Assembly: GCA_006384855.1 (NCBI GenBank)
Contig: VCJN01002526.1
Coordinates: 1-64,000, forward strand
Origin: Tetraselmis striata
Taxonomy: Eukaryota; Chlorophyta; Chlorodendrophyceae; Chlorodendrales; Chlorodendraceae
Direction: 5' to 3'
DNA: 64,000 nucleotides
In this document: piece after piece, positions 21,140-34,100 of the stretch
How positions within the stretch are numbered: position 1 is the stretch's first letter
How the letters are laid out: each line of letters starts with the position of its first letter
Program-made: the position numbers and the translations under genes
The notes under the pieces: generated by a model
Seen by the model: the letters and a program-made list of their open reading frames with translations, nothing else
What the model was told of the DNA's origin: nothing
Database searches by the model: none

Positions 21140-24100
21140 AGGATTACACTTCTAGTATTAGTAGGCACGCCGCTCGCCCGGATTTGTTACATACGCACAA
21201 TTGTACCCGGTGTTAAGGGTCGACGGGAAAGTTAGACGAAGTAAGGTGCATCAGCCAGGAGCCCCATCTAAGCCCATGGCTAGCTGGTGCTGCTGCTAGT
21301 ATTACTTATAGTAGGGCTCGATTGAGTCCACACAAGTGCAACATATTATAAGCCACTTGCAGCCACTGTTTGTCTCCAAGGCAACTTGCACAAACTCCAA
21401 AACGTTATGGGCCCTCCTCGTTTCCACTGCGACACCGGATCTCAATTTGGAAGGCAATACCTACTGTTGTCATGTTGTGGACGTGTAATATCTTGGTGGC
21501 CCGTGCTTGCTTCTAATCCGACCGATAGTTAAACGCTCCGTCCGCCCTGGGGATGACGCGCGCGCAACAAGTGTTTTTTTTCGGCGATGCCCGTACATGC
21601 GTACAACAATGTCACAAAACGCGCGACTAGATGCCCCGCCCGCCCGCATGAACATGCCGGGACTGGCCTCGCCATATAGAATCACATTGCAGCGCCAGCG
21701 GCACATAGCGCTACCAATACAACTATGTGCTCATTTCAGCATGAGCAGAATCGACACATAATCTCAGAACCTAGGCAGCTTGCGTGGTCGCATAACGTGC
21801 TCTAGTGTATATGTTATAGTTTCTAGTCGTTGTATGGAGACACTACGTCACAGATCCTTACACTCACGGATTAGATTAGACTGCCTGGTAAATGTACTCA
21901 CAATGGTCACTACTAAGGCTTAGCACTACTCGGAAAACCCGATATTCCGACTGATACAATAATCCTGCTGAATATTTCTCTAATAATATCGATGCTGATG
22001 CTGATGCTACTACTCCGCGCGATGGTAATAATGAATCTTGTCCACACATGGATTTGCATATGGAAAAATCCGCATGAGCATGCCCGCTATGACGCCCAAG
22101 CCAAACGGCCCAAGCCATACCGTCGCTGTGTGCTGGCCATGAGATCTTGCATTTGACAGTATGCAAGCCTTCCACGCCGAGGGGGGTTGCCGTTCTTCCG
22201 TTTATCGCGCTGCCTCATGTAACAATATAATTGCTTCACCAGTGGCACGCTCTAGCTCTAGCACATGGCTAAAACGGCCTACTAGATATGGGCGACGCAT
22301 ACAGAGGTTCAAAGTGTAGTTGGCGGTGTAGCCATCGTGCCGCGTGGCATCTGTACGCGCGCTCCCGTTGGTCAGTGGTTCATTATTGGACACATCTATG
22401 GAATATTGTGGGACACGTGACTTTTAGCCCTAGGTGTGCATGCTATTGCTCATTGCGAGGCACGCCGTTCTGGAGATCATCGATGCAAGTGTGTCATTAA
22501 TCTACATGGCCCATTCTCCATTTTTTTATCCAAGGTGAATCAAAGGCACGCGGCGTTATCAATTTATTCACTTGGCCGTGCCTCGCCAAGGGTAAGTAGC
22601 AAACATCAGGTGCTATCGATTACGCAGGTAGTGCATGATTATATCTTACAAGCCGTGATGGGCTGCGTGCGAAGTACCCGGCCCCTTGAGAATGACTCTG
22701 AAAATAATATGCAGGTCTAGTAGTAATAACAATCTGTTTTAAGATGACATGGCGACCATATGGACCAAGGGGAAAAGCCAAACGGTGGCTAGGTCGCCCT
22801 GACATGGAGCCCCACCCAAACTCCAAGGGGCCCTTGCATCTGCAAGCATGCTTATGACGTGACCCATCACATTACCCCATCATGAACCACCGCCAACACT
22901 GAGGTGGCTGATCGGGATACCAGAAAAGAGGGGTGCTGACGTTGACATCATGCCACAGAGATCCGCCATTTCATCGCATGACCTCCCTATTTGGGTGCGT
23001 TTGAAATCCATGTTCAAGGGCTTCAAGAATCATCCAATGACCCATCTATAATAAATGACGGATGAATAATGTAACATGTATAAATTGTGATCGGAATATT
23101 GTTTCTGCTTTTTGCATGGCGAAGGGCTATGTTGCGCATGTCACATATACTTACATTTCGCTAGTTCGCCACCCCCACCCTAAAACCAATGATCATTGCC
23201 GGGTTGCATAGGAGTGGCTGCTAAATCACGTATCTCGGCGATGATCGCCATAAAACCGAATTGAAATAATGTGCCGATTATAATAAGTATCAAAATATCC
23301 GCGTGCCATGCGTTCAAATCCACGACAAGCATGTTTGGCGACCCATGCCGCAATGTTGTGGGTGCACTGCATGCGTCCCGTGCACCACGCCCCACCCGCG
23401 CCACATCATTGCCCTGGCGCAGCACCATATATGTGATCCTTACATTCTCTATCGTCACAAGTTTCTTCTCAACTGCTGCAACGGCATGCATCGCGCGCGG
23501 ATTTGTCGACTCTAAGCGACCCAATCAAAACTGAATTCACAACATATTAACCCGTAAAATATGCAGAGCCTTTATGGACGACTGTATTATCACCCGTCTC
23601 GAATAGACTATATATATACTGGTAGTAAGTTACAACTACACGGGTAGCAACTAATGAATAGGGGCTATATATGATACGATGAAATGATGCGAAGGGCCGC
23701 ATATACACCGCTCCACATAAGTATGGGTTTGCAAATTCGATCGACGTGCCCATGCGCGGCTATACATAGATCGTGCGCGCGTTCATGCATGTCAATCAGG
23801 GTCGTACGGCTTCGGTGGAATTCGGTCGATAGCGCGATACACCTACCTAATGTTGCCACGCCGTTGCAACCAAAACTTTGATTTAGGCAGAAGCAAAGTT
23901 TTTAGTGCGAGCGCTTCAAAACCACAAATTGCGTCACTCGTGTGCATACATAGGCTCGGGACATCACTGCCCCCGTACTCATATCACATCACCCTTGGTA
24001 TGATAACTATTCACCATGCGCGTAGGATATAGAGATCAAGTCATGCACGGTATGGACCAAGCCCTACGTGCCGATGCCGTTGGATGGTGTAGGGGCAAAA

Positions 24101-24400
24101 TCATGGACAAAATGCAACGATGATGTGGTCGTTGCACGGTGCAAGCGGGAGAGGGTTCTTGCGGCCTCCTTGCCGTAGAGCAAAGATTTCTATAGCAGTG
24201 CATGGCCGCATGCTGATAGCACGCCACCGCGAGCCTAGTGGCACGGCAATTGCGTGCACTTTTTGCGTCTATGCTGGTGGAAATGATGTTGTGAAAGTGG
24301 GGGTCCAGCATGGCAGCCGTGGGCATCGCTCAAGGGGCGCATGTGCCAAGTATGAATGGTCCGTGAACGAGTACACGCAACACACTGCCACGCCACCGTG
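21140..24400. other. 3.3-kb gene-poor region
   Basis: Base composition is close to balanced and much lower in GC than the gene regions. No domain-bearing frame, tandem array or terminal-repeat element was recognised. It may be intergenic DNA or old transposon debris. Confidence 0.35.
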
Positions 24401-24871
24401 TATCAGGCTTTGAGATCCACTTGGCGTAAAGTCCCACGCCAATGTGGTGACCACACGGCGCTATTGCGGACGTCGGATTTCGACCTATTATTTTAAAATA
24501 CTCGAAAAGTGCGCCGCAGCGGCGTCGGACACCATACCGAGGTCGGCGGTGTCCAGCGCCTGGATGGCGAGCGCGGCGCGGCTCCTGCACGGCGGTGAGT
24601 TTCGCCGCCCGGCGGTGAGCACCTACCACCGCGCCGGCGGCATCCCATCCGCCGCAGCATCGGCGCCCCCCTCTACAGAAGCCGCCCGCGCCCTCGCAGA
24701 CCGCCGGCGCTTCCACCGGTGGGCACTCCGAGACGTGCCCGCCGGCAGCTCCCCCGCCCCCATCTGGTAATTGTGTAACTCGCTGCCATCCCGCGACTCG
24801 CGCCACAATTGCTGCATCCCGAACACCGAGATGCCGGCGCGCACTGCATCCCCCGCCTCCCACAGCCGCAC

Positions 24872-25771
24872 TCACCGTTTCGCCAATTTCCGCACAACTG
24901 CGGGGCTGCTGGATAGGTAGGATCGCAGTAGTAGCCCCGCAAATACGCAGACAGCGCCTTCGGCCCCGTACGATCGGTCGTCGGTAGGAGGGAAGTGGTC
25001 AGCATAGGCCAGCGTACGGTCTAGCATGAGGAAGAGGACAGGCCGAGCCGCGGGACAGATGCCAACAGCCGTACCCCGCAGCGGCGTACGGGGCATCTTG
25101 CGGTAGACGTCGCTGGTAGCGCACCACCGAGCGGTAGCCGCGAGGGCGGCATCATGGGCGGCTGAGATAGCAGCCGGCGCGTGCTTGCGCTGCAGCGCCC
25201 GCACGCCAGCTGCCGACGCCACGAAAGCCACACCGGAGGGCGGAGCCGTGGGAGGAGGGGGGCTGCAGAACTCGCAGGTGGCGGCACGGGCCGCCGCTCG
25301 CGTGCCATGGGACACGTGGTGGCCCGAGCGCGGGCAGCCGGCTCGTGGGGCGCACATCACATACACAGAGGGGTCGAAAGTCGCAGCGTAGGCGAGGTGC
25401 ATGGCAGCTACCGCCGGGTCGTCGGACTCCATCCCGTGGTTCACGTGCGTGCACAAGGGGGGCGGGCCGCTGGTAGGTGCGTCACAACGGAACTGCCAGT
25501 CAACGCCCCCGCCGGGCGTCGACGACTGCACCCGCGCCATCGCATCGTCGCGCGCCCACCACCACCGCCGCCCCCGCCGGGACCGCGAACCCCACGGGAG
25601 ACACCCTAGCAGAGGGGCCTGGAGGACGCCCCACGGTGCTGAACCCCCACCGGCCACGCCACAGCCAGAAGCCGGGGGTCGGGGGGAATGGCGACGACGT
25701 GTAATAATACAAGGATGGTGAACAGCAGCACAACAGCACCGCCGCGCGGCGCCGGCTGCGACTCGCTCCAA
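24872..25771 (-). CDS. Hypothetical protein, uninterrupted 300-codon frame
   Basis: An ATG-started frame of 299 residues, Ala/Pro/Arg-rich at the start, with scattered Cys and His (VMCAPRAGCPRSGHHVSHGT). The C-terminal third (VLFLMLDRTLAYADHFPP) reads like folded protein. I recognise no family. The region is very GC-rich, where long frames arise by chance. Its start lies about 110 bp from the duplicated F-box segment, which points the other way. Treat as unproven. Confidence 0.3.
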   Translation of the reverse strand: MERVAAGAARRCCCAAVHHPCIITRRRHSPRPPASGCGVAGGGSAPWGVLQAPLLGCLPWGSRSRRGRRWWWARDDAMARVQSSTPGGGVDWQFRCDAPTSGPPPLCTHVNHGMESDDPAVAAMHLAYAATFDPSVYVMCAPRAGCPRSGHHVSHGTRAAARAATCEFCSPPPPTAPPSGVAFVASAAGVRALQRKHAPAAISAAHDAALAATARWCATSDVYRKMPRTPLRGTAVGICPAARPVLFLMLDRTLAYADHFPPTDDRSYGAEGAVCVFAGLLLRSYLSSSPAVVRKLAKR

Positions 25772-26941
25772 ACGCCCGCAATCCTACTACGACGACGGTG
25801 TCATTGCGCGTAGTATCTGCGGATCCACTTACTATTAGCTGCCCCCGCGCGTTTCGAGCGTCCCGCGAGACGGTGCCCTGAATGGCTGCCACGGCGCCTG
25901 CTTCCGGGCGAGGCAACGAAGCGGCCGCGCCCCGTTGGCCGACATTCGCTCAACACGACGGCGCGCCGACAACCACCACCACCACCAGGCCCGGCGAGGC
26001 GGTTTTGACGCAGGGACTAGGTGCCTTGGGAACCCATGGCGAGGAGCTGCTTGAGGCGGTGCTGCTGGTGCGGCTGGCACCGGCGGACCTCGGGCGCCTG
26101 GCCTGCGCCTCCCCGGCACTGCAGGTGCTGTGCGCGGAGGAGCCGCTGTGGCAGGCGCTGGCGCTAGCACTGGCGGCCGCAGGTGCGCAAGGCGGCGAGG
26201 AGCCCTTCCGATACCTGGTGAGGCGCACGCGCACGAGCCCCGCCCAGCCACAGCCGAAAAACTCGCCCCGGCAGATGGACCATGCCGCCGGCAAGCCGGT
26301 AGACTCCCAAGTAGACCCCCAGGAAGGGCGAGGCCGGTCTATGGAATTAGCAACAAGTATTGAAAGGGTGTTCATTACTCACAAGCTGACTACATGCTCT
26401 GACTTCAACATGAAATCAGCAGTTATCAGTCGAGTTCTGCCGAAACCACGTGCAACTGTCGAAGACAAGGCCGAATTCAGCCGAATTTTAGCTTGGTCTA
26501 ACCATCACTTACCCCCTGGCGGCACTTCCTCACCAACCTGGTAGCATGTCAAAGGCTCTGGGGCACCGCTGAGGCTGGCATTACTCGTGCATGTACTCGA
26601 ATAAAGGATCGCAGCGCGGGATGCATGCTTGGGCAGGCATGGGCCGCAGGGCTTCGTGAGTCTTGGCGTCTTGGCGTCTTGATATGTGCATGCATATGGA
26701 TGCGACTGAGCGGTGGCCCGATGTAATGGCATCGTGGGGCGGCAGGGGAGTTGGCGCGCCACCGCGGTGCACCTCGCCCGCCAACAGCAGCAGCTGCCCG
26801 ATGGCGAGGAGCGCAGTCAGAAGGGCGCGGGCCGGTGCCGCGCCGTGCCCAACGTGCCGCTGGCGGACGTCACCCGGGTCCCCATCATACTGCAGTCGTC
26901 CATGCACATGTACATGCATCGCTGTTGTGGGGCCCGTGCTA
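25724..26941 (+). repeat. Segmental duplication of 61748-62952
   Basis: About 1.2 kb aligns end to end with 61748-62952, including intron 1 and the flanks of the F-box exon. Similarity starts at AGCAGCACAACAGCACC and stops after GGGGCCCGTGCTA. Because introns are copied too, this is DNA-level duplication, not retroposition. Confidence 0.85.
25882..26941 (+). pseudogene. Truncated copy of the F-box/JmjC gene
   Basis: The ATG exon 25882-26217 encodes 112 residues with the F-box-like helix block (EELLEAVLLVRLAPADLGRL, ASPALQVLCAEEPLWQALAL). The second exon begins at 26746 with GSWRATAVHLARQQQQ, as in the intact gene. The donor that ends that exon in the parent (GTACAG|GTAG) is changed here to GTACATGCAT. 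The JmjC exons are absent, because the duplicated block stops at ~26941. It could still yield a short F-box peptide but not a JmjC enzyme. Confidence 0.8.
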
Positions 26942-27280
26942 CCTTTGTGGTGCACTCCGAACGATTTCCGCATACCAACCTTTCCTCCTCTTTCAGAGGG
27001 AACCAAAAACATTAACATGCAGCACACCTAAAGCACGGTGAAGGGTAGCAAACTGATGCACGTGCCCGCGCACTGCACGGTAAGATAATAACACCATCGT
27101 AACTTGGGTGTGTTGTTACCATGGTGCGGTTGATTCTGGATGTCTTCCGCCATGGGCTGGGTGTTGTCACTTTTGAGGGGCAACGTTGTTCGTGCGCCGG
27201 TCCATGTATTAAAAGATGGGCCGATGGAGAGTTTTCCCTCCACCATGAAAGCGCCACGATGCGCGGTGGCGGCAACGTAC

Positions 27281-27875
27281 CGGTGGGAAGCAGATAGGGA
27301 TGCCGCCCCGGATAGCCTTTGGCGGCTTGAAGATGGCGTCCTTGGACACGAAGATGAGCTCCTGCGCGGGCGGCAGGCGGCGAGTCAGTCAGTGCCGGCC
27401 GCCATGGGGTGGCTAATCTGAAACTGAACACGGCTACGAAGCGGATGGATGCATGCACTGCCAGGAGGGGGGGGGGGAGCTTGATGAGCAATCATCCATT
27501 GATCAAACTGGCGAGTTGGGACCGGTGGATATATCTTATGGTACACCTGCCCAAGCCCATGCAGCTGACATCATCACGCATGTTGACACACACCGCATGT
27601 CGCCTCAGCATAATGCGGCCTTCGCGGGAGCTTCTCCTCCGACTGGGCACGAGTTCCCCTTGGGGGCAATGCTCCATTGCACCAAAAATCCGCTGCAACC
27701 ACCCGCCCCTGTGCCGTGTGCCTCGCACAGCACGCCGGCCTGCCGCCCACAGCCGCTGGCAGCGCGGCCGTCGCACCTTGCCAACGCGGTCCTTTCGGGA
27801 GGTGACGTGCGCGCCGTGATGGTAAATCTCTGCGTTCCCCCCCTGGCCCGCCGAACCTTCGCGCAACGGCGGCAT
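27281..27875 (-). pseudogene. N-terminal fragment of a D-hexose-6-phosphate mutarotase
   Basis: Two exons fit on the minus strand. 27875-27777 encodes NAEIYHHGAHVTSRKDR. 27361-27281 encodes ELIFVSKDAIFKPPKAIRGG followed by IPICFP. Joined in phase 0, they reproduce the N-terminal part of glucose-6-phosphate 1-epimerase/apospory-associated protein C enzymes, which interconvert sugar-phosphate anomers. The next exons (sugar-binding and catalytic His/Glu region) should follow below 27280 but are missing; sequence there runs into the truncated F-box copy at ~26941. Trp replaced by Arg in the usual VTSWK is visible. The first exon could extend upstream of ATG 27875. Confidence 0.72.
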
Positions 27876-28500
27876 TCAGAGCATGCCCGCGAACCGTTTC
27901 TTGTATTCGTAGAAACCAAGGGCGTGCTGCCACTTTCTTTTTGCCATTGGGGGGGGGGGGGGGGGGGGCATACGGAGCTATGCGTGAGCGTGATCATCTT
28001 ATCAAGCTAGTCAGGCCTACGTGTTTGTCCTGTCGATCTACTCCGTGGGGCAAGTCAAAGCCTCGGGTGACTACAGAAAGGTGCCCCTTGGGGACGGGAT
28101 AATCGTACTTTTATTCTTGCATACCTGTGGGTACTGTAGCGACTACGGCCACTGGTATTCCTTATACCTGTATTGGGGACAAGGCGGGCATGGTGGGGGG
28201 GGGGGGGGGGGGGGGAAGGGGGGGTCCGCACTTGACATGCGCATAATTTCGCGGATATATATGAGAATTATTACGATACTATCTCGATATGATGAAACCT
28301 TAAGAGCGAGCGAGCAGCAAAACTTCAGATGTTATATTAAGTCATTATTTCAGACGATGCTATCCGCAACTTGGCCTTCTACTTTACTCCGTTAGGGCTC
28401 GAACCTCGTTGTCATCGACGTCTCCGATGTGAGTCCCATTGTTTGTCATTCTTGTCCTTTACGGGACATAACAATTTGGTTCATCTACCGTGCTTGTTAT
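27876..28500. other. Intergenic with poly(G) tracts
   Basis: Two poly(G) tracts lie at about 27950-27968 and 28196-28215. A small hairpin (TGTCC-TTTAC-GGGACA) is near 28453. No gene was recognised. Confidence 0.4.
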
Positions 28501-29185
28501 TTTGTCCCAACTGGGACAAAAATGGCGTGGCGTCTCGCTCGGGACTAACATACCTCGCGGCCTTGGCCATCATTAGGTGCATGAGGAAGACAAGTGCCCT
28601 GAAACTCTTGGTGATTGGGAGTCGAGATTCGTCATCGGGCTTGTGAAGTCGCGCGAGACTACCGAAGACATGTTCACCGTGGCCGTATACGAGCCCTTCC
28701 ATGCCAATGCAAAGGGCAAACCTCTCATGCCCCTATGGTTGTACGCGCAGACAAAAGGAGGGAAGAAGCTAGTTGACACAAGCTGGGAGAAGTGCCTGAC
28801 GCTTCCTGGGAAGCTTGTTGAAGCCGTCCCCCTATCGTACGCGAAGGCCATCCACGACGCGTCGGGAAGTCGCGAGGTGTTCAACAAGGACGGCACCATG
28901 GTCAGAAAGAAGTGGTACGGTAAAAGCGTCCAAGACGTGAAGACATATGCGCAAATTGGGTGGCAAATCAGCCAGCCACGAAACAACTGCGTCCACGTCA
29001 TGTCAACCACCCTACCGCAACGCAAACCCGGCGGAGTCGTCAGGTTTAACGCAGCCACGAAGGACTTGCTTGAGTTGGGGATGCTCAACGAATAAACTAT
29101 TAGCAACGTCTTGTGGCTAGCCGATGGATGTAATCATCATAATAAATATTGATTTGCCTCATATCTTGTCCCATTTTGGACAAAA
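28501..29185. mobile_element. Compact unit bounded by self-complementary inverted repeats
   Basis: The left end reads TTTGTCCCAACTGGGACAAA and the right end TTGTCCCATTTTGGACAAAA. Each is itself a hairpin, and each resembles the reverse complement of the other. Between them lies one 172-codon frame. This may be a small transposon or a gene flanked by binding sites. No target duplication is obvious. Confidence 0.4.
28577..29095 (+). CDS. Unknown protein, 172 codons, possibly a terminal exon
   Basis: An open frame with balanced, protein-like composition (SRFVIGLVKSRETTEDMFTV, KKWYGKSVQDVKTYAQIGW, GMLNE at the end). A stop codon directly precedes it, but that position is also a good acceptor (GCCATCATTAG|G). 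It is therefore either the last exon of a longer gene or starts at the internal ATG at 28670. Tandem hairpins of the TTGTCC...GGACAA type flank it. I do not recognise the family. Low GC relative to the host exons suggests a transposon origin. Confidence 0.45.
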   Translation: MHEEDKCPETLGDWESRFVIGLVKSRETTEDMFTVAVYEPFHANAKGKPLMPLWLYAQTKGGKKLVDTSWEKCLTLPGKLVEAVPLSYAKAIHDASGSREVFNKDGTMVRKKWYGKSVQDVKTYAQIGWQISQPRNNCVHVMSTTLPQRKPGGVVRFNAATKDLLELGMLNE

Positions 29186-31136
29186 TGCTCCAAAACCAAC
29201 ATTGGATATACGTCGTGGCTGGCTTGCACGCTGATGAATGCTGCACTGCACCCAAGGTCTACAAACCCAAGCTACATCACCCGTGAGTCTTAAGTACTGA
29301 TAGTAGACCCGGGAACTAGGGTATAAACAAACCCTACGGTGCAAAATGAATTCCACGGTGCAAAATAGGTTAAATTACTGTTCGTACTTCTCCGTGTAGA
29401 TTACTACATACACGTGATGCGATCCTTTGCTGCGTGAACAACGTTTTTATCATCCCAATTATTCTCATGAATGTACAGTGTCAATTTCGTCAGAGTAGCA
29501 GCGCGCCCTATGTATAGTGCTTACATGACTTCTCCGAATAAAAAAGTGAAGTTCGCAGGAAGGTCGGCTTGGCCACGAGATGGTGATTGATACTGAGCAT
29601 ACCTTCCGTTTCTGCCAAATCCTCGCTATCGAGCGCAAGACAACCGGCAAAGATGCAGACAGATGAGCGCGGTAGACGGACAGAGCGCAATATGCTGCTG
29701 CAAATTATTTGTATGTAGCTTATTTAAGGTATGATGACGATCACGATGTGATGTATCAGCCGATTCTCTTAATGCAGCAGCTAGGTCCATATTAACATGA
29801 TGTATCTCACATGTCATTCATCATCATTGGCACGTGAAATATGGAAAATACGGATGACTAACAGCAATATGATGACTTGTGGCATCCAGCAACAGCCTTT
29901 CATCCTACCGTAGCAAGTGCCATACCTTTGGTGTCATGCATAATGATTGTTCAATGCATGATTTACGTCATCATGCGCTATCGCCGTGTGCATACCGGCA
30001 CAACCAGCACTCCAGGAGCTATAACGCTTAATATTTCCAGCAGCATATATCAGCGACACACACTGGTTTTAAGGCATGTATGAGATGGGCCGAAACTGAG
30101 AAATGCCACAGAGCTTAGGAACTATTTCCTACCCACAGGCTCACCTACTCACACCATTATGTCTGCGTGACGCCAGCACCATCAGTCCCACTGCTTGTAG
30201 CAGCAAGAAGGGCGGTAGAGCCGCCCTGCCAAAACGTGAAGACAACGCTACGCCAGGCGACAGCAACACCCACGAGTGGCAGAGTGTCGCGGCGTGCTAA
30301 TTGGACAGGGCATGCTGGGTGTGTTTGTATGATTTGTATCATTATTCTTGTGATAGATGGAACATTTGTTCTACCATCCCAACATATTGCAATAAATCCA
30401 CTCATAATGCTGTATGTTCCGGGGCTGCACAGCGTGCATGACTGCGGCAGTGACATCGCTACGGAGAAGCAAAATTCTAGCATTATTGCTGTAACAAGAC
30501 AGCAGCGATGATGGCTGCTTGCGTCACTTTCAGTGGATGCAAACCCGCCTTCTCGCAGTGCACACTTCTCCATAAAAAAACAAAACCAACGCAATGCTAT
30601 CAAGGAGCTCCATGGGAAGAACTTGGGGAAAAAAGCAAGGCTCTTGCATGGACTATCCCTACAACCCAAAGGCTAAAGGATCGCGCCCAAAGGGTCGAGT
30701 TCAGCAAAAGAGAGCATTCGCAGCTCAGAGCTCTGCTGACCATGATCTACTGCTTTCTATCTCCATCTATCCGATGGTGGCATGCAACACCTGCCATGTC
30801 ATGCAGTGAAATCTGCGCCCATTGACAGGACCACGGGGCGTGACCGGATGTACAGACGTTCACCTATCAGTAAGATGTTGAAATGCAGATGTCGGCGAAG
30901 TGTGGCAGAAACAATGCCCACTTTGGCACAAAGTTGCTAACTTGACCAGCTTGCTAGTCCTTAAGCTTGCCTCTGTGTAGTTGCAAGCAGCAAATCACCC
31001 CATCCTGTTTGCTTGAATGAGCCTGCGCAACAAAAATTGTAAGAACAGGCCCACCTGAAAATGTCCACCAGGCGCAGCACATGAAAATCTCAGGACCAGA
31101 AAGCATGTGGAATGAGGGTTCATTATGTATATGTAT
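29186..31136. other. Intergenic, no gene recognised
   Basis: About 1.9 kb of moderate-AT sequence downstream of the dynamin gene. A short frame at 30594-30809 (MGRTWGKKQGSCMDYPYNPK) could be an exon but has no support. The rest shows no structure. Confidence 0.35.
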
Positions 31137-34100
31137 CTATGATGGGGCAGATAGGGCATTGGTAATTGAAACTCCAGGAACGCACTTCAGGGCTTTCTCC
31201 AAGGCTTCCTTCCGTTGGGCATGCTCTTTGGCCTCTGCCTCCGCACGTGCTCTCTCACATGCTAGGGAATCACTCTCGGTCAACATGAACTCGATGAAGC
31301 CAGCTTTATCCTCTCCTCGCTCCAACAAGGTTTTCTCAAGCAGACGGAAACGACTTGCCACCTCCCTGACCATCACTGTCTCTACAGCCTGCCTGGTAGA
31401 AGCCTGGGTGACAAGCCGGATAGGCAAATAATGAGATCATCCTTCTGCTATATCCATGGATGCTGTGAAGTGATGTCCCATCACCTACACAGGCAAGGTA
31501 CTTAGACCGCGCCTTGCGCATCCTAACATTTGCCTGCTCTGCGAATGACCGCTTGAGAGCATATGCAGAATATATATTGCATTCAAATGCACATCAACAC
31601 TTATGTCGCCTTACCTCCAGCATGACAAGCACATACTGTTTGTTGTACCTCTTGAGGAAGCGAGTCATCCGCTCCACAAAAACCGTGAACTTCATTTTCC
31701 GGAAATCAAAACCCTTACATAATTTGATCACAACCACAGCATCAGTACATCCATGCATACGGAATTGGCATTAAACTGAAGCAGCAGCACAATAGTTATC
31801 ACCAGCTGGTATGGAGTTGGGAAGATGAGTAAATTTAGTAAGACTCTTTATGCGTACATGGGGTGAGAAGTGGGTACTGGAGGGGAGCCGCACCTTGTCT
31901 GTTCCCAAATTGCCATGTATTTTCATGTAGGTCTCCTCAAAGTGCCAGATGTTAGACACATCATCCTGAATCACGTACTTGTATATGCTGATTTGCTTCT
32001 CTACAATGTCCACAGCGGCGTCTTCGCAGTCCTTCAAGATCAAGAGCATGGAATGGCGTGAATTGCTACGCATGCATGTCCCATGTAGGGGTGCTACACA
32101 GCAATGATGATAGTTGGAGTGCGGAAACGATACTGTACAGGAAAGACGAGGGTAACCTGCTGAGTCGGCTAGAGTCTCCAAATGCACAAATCAGACGTGG
32201 GCGGCTGCAAACCTTCGTTACAGCGAGTGCCTCTTCACGGAGCATCTGGAGGAGATTTTCGTACCCGATAAGCTCCGGAGTCTTGTTCTGCAAGGAAACG
32301 ATGGTGAGTTAGCTGTCGTATCGTTTTCGAGTTTTATCATGAACACAGTCCCGTACAAGAAGCAACGAATTTATAAACAGTAAATCTGCAATGGGGGTTG
32401 GCGCACGAAGTGGTGTTCCAGCAATGAGTCCACCAGAGTTCGAAGCACTCCCGCACTCGCGGCAATGGCTCCTGTACAGATTCCGCTCAGCTGTTGCGCA
32501 ATCATTCCCTGGTACCTGTCATGAATAGCCATGTTCCTATTGGCTTTGGCATTTTTGCCTGCAAAGTCTGCCGCGACATCCTTGTCAATACCCTCCTTGT
32601 CCAGAAGCTGGTCAACCGCCCTGCAGAAACACAGGAAAAAACACAGTATTCACAAAATCATTGAAAGTGGCAGTACTTTCATGCGTTGCAGGACGCCTTC
32701 AGCCCACAATGGTGACAAATAATGATGTGCATTTGTCTTCCATGCTGTGAATAAAAAGGCTAGTATTCTGGGAGGAGGAGAACCTTTGCATATCCATCTT
32801 GAGCTTTTTCTTGGAAATGTGCTGCTTGATGGTGTGGTGCAGATGGGAGAAGTCTGTGGTAACGATTGCTCTGTCTTTGTTCCGCAGTGAGTCAACCTCA
32901 TCCCGCACAAAGCCCAAGGCAGTTGAGATCAATCTCCCAAGTACCATGCCCTGGTTCTTGTTGCGCGAGCTGACAAACTGCTTCACGTCAGCACACTGCG
33001 CCAGCTGCACAAAAACAAATGTTGCTCAGATATATATGTCTACGTGATAGAAATATTACGAATGCAGTCTGGCAACAAATTAATGCAACGCACTTCGACA
33101 ACACTGTGCATGACTAAATGCATATGCATACCAGCACAGAAGTACATAAAGTGAGCAGCACAACACCTGGCTTGCAAGTGTCTAGTGGGCGTGTCTAGAA
33201 AACGTCACCGACCAAGTTGAAATATATTATGTCAGGGAGCAATGGCTTACCGCAGTTTCCAGACGATGTTCCACTTTGGGCAGCCAGGCGAGGATGCGCT
33301 GCTCCAACGCACTGCTGATCGCAGCCTGCAGGCTAGGAAAGCCACAGCCCTCAGCCTCGCTGGGGTACTCGCGAGCGAAATCATGGAGATGACTCTGTTG
33401 AACACAGAACACACAGTTGTGTTAATCACAAACTGATTTGAACATTTTCCAACCATTATGTTTTTCAATGACATACCGCAGTGCCCAGTCACAATGGTAA
33501 ACTTATAGATCAGACCCCCCCCCTCCCCCCCCCCCCCACCACCACGCCTCTCCCTATAGTATGGCCCATGTAGGCATTCATCGCTGAGAGACCCGGAAAG
33601 TGAAGCTCTACAACTTGCAGCAAAAAATGTATATATGAGACTGCATTACTTCTGAAGTTGTGAGCTCACCTCAGATGCGTCAACACCTTTGTTCACAATA
33701 TAGAATCGTCCGAGTTGGAACTTATCACCGTTAAAACCCTCCCTGAGCTTCACCATGAGTTCTTCTCCTGCGGACGTTCCAGGGTTTAGATGAGGGTGTT
33801 AGCTGTCCCTGAAACCAGCATGCCATTATAAATCCAGTGTGTGCAGCATCAACCGCGACAATATCCCATATCAAATCACAAACTACAAATTGAAAACACA
33901 AAACAGCTGCATGCCGCACGTTGATCAGGTCCCTGCAGTCTATCCATCTTTGTGAACACAGCTATTGTCCTCTTTTCAGGGCAGGATTCCAGGCCGTAGA
34001 GGTTGTCGTGGTGAAAGAGGTACTCAGTACTCAAGTCACACCCGGCATTGACCACAGCCAGCAGGATGCATCCTGCAGGTTGGGGCAGTGGAACCGAATA

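Noticed and set aside
25882-26544. Intact 220-residue F-box protein
   Set aside because: The frame reads through the donor into intron 1; comparison with 61900 shows that the exon ends at 26217.
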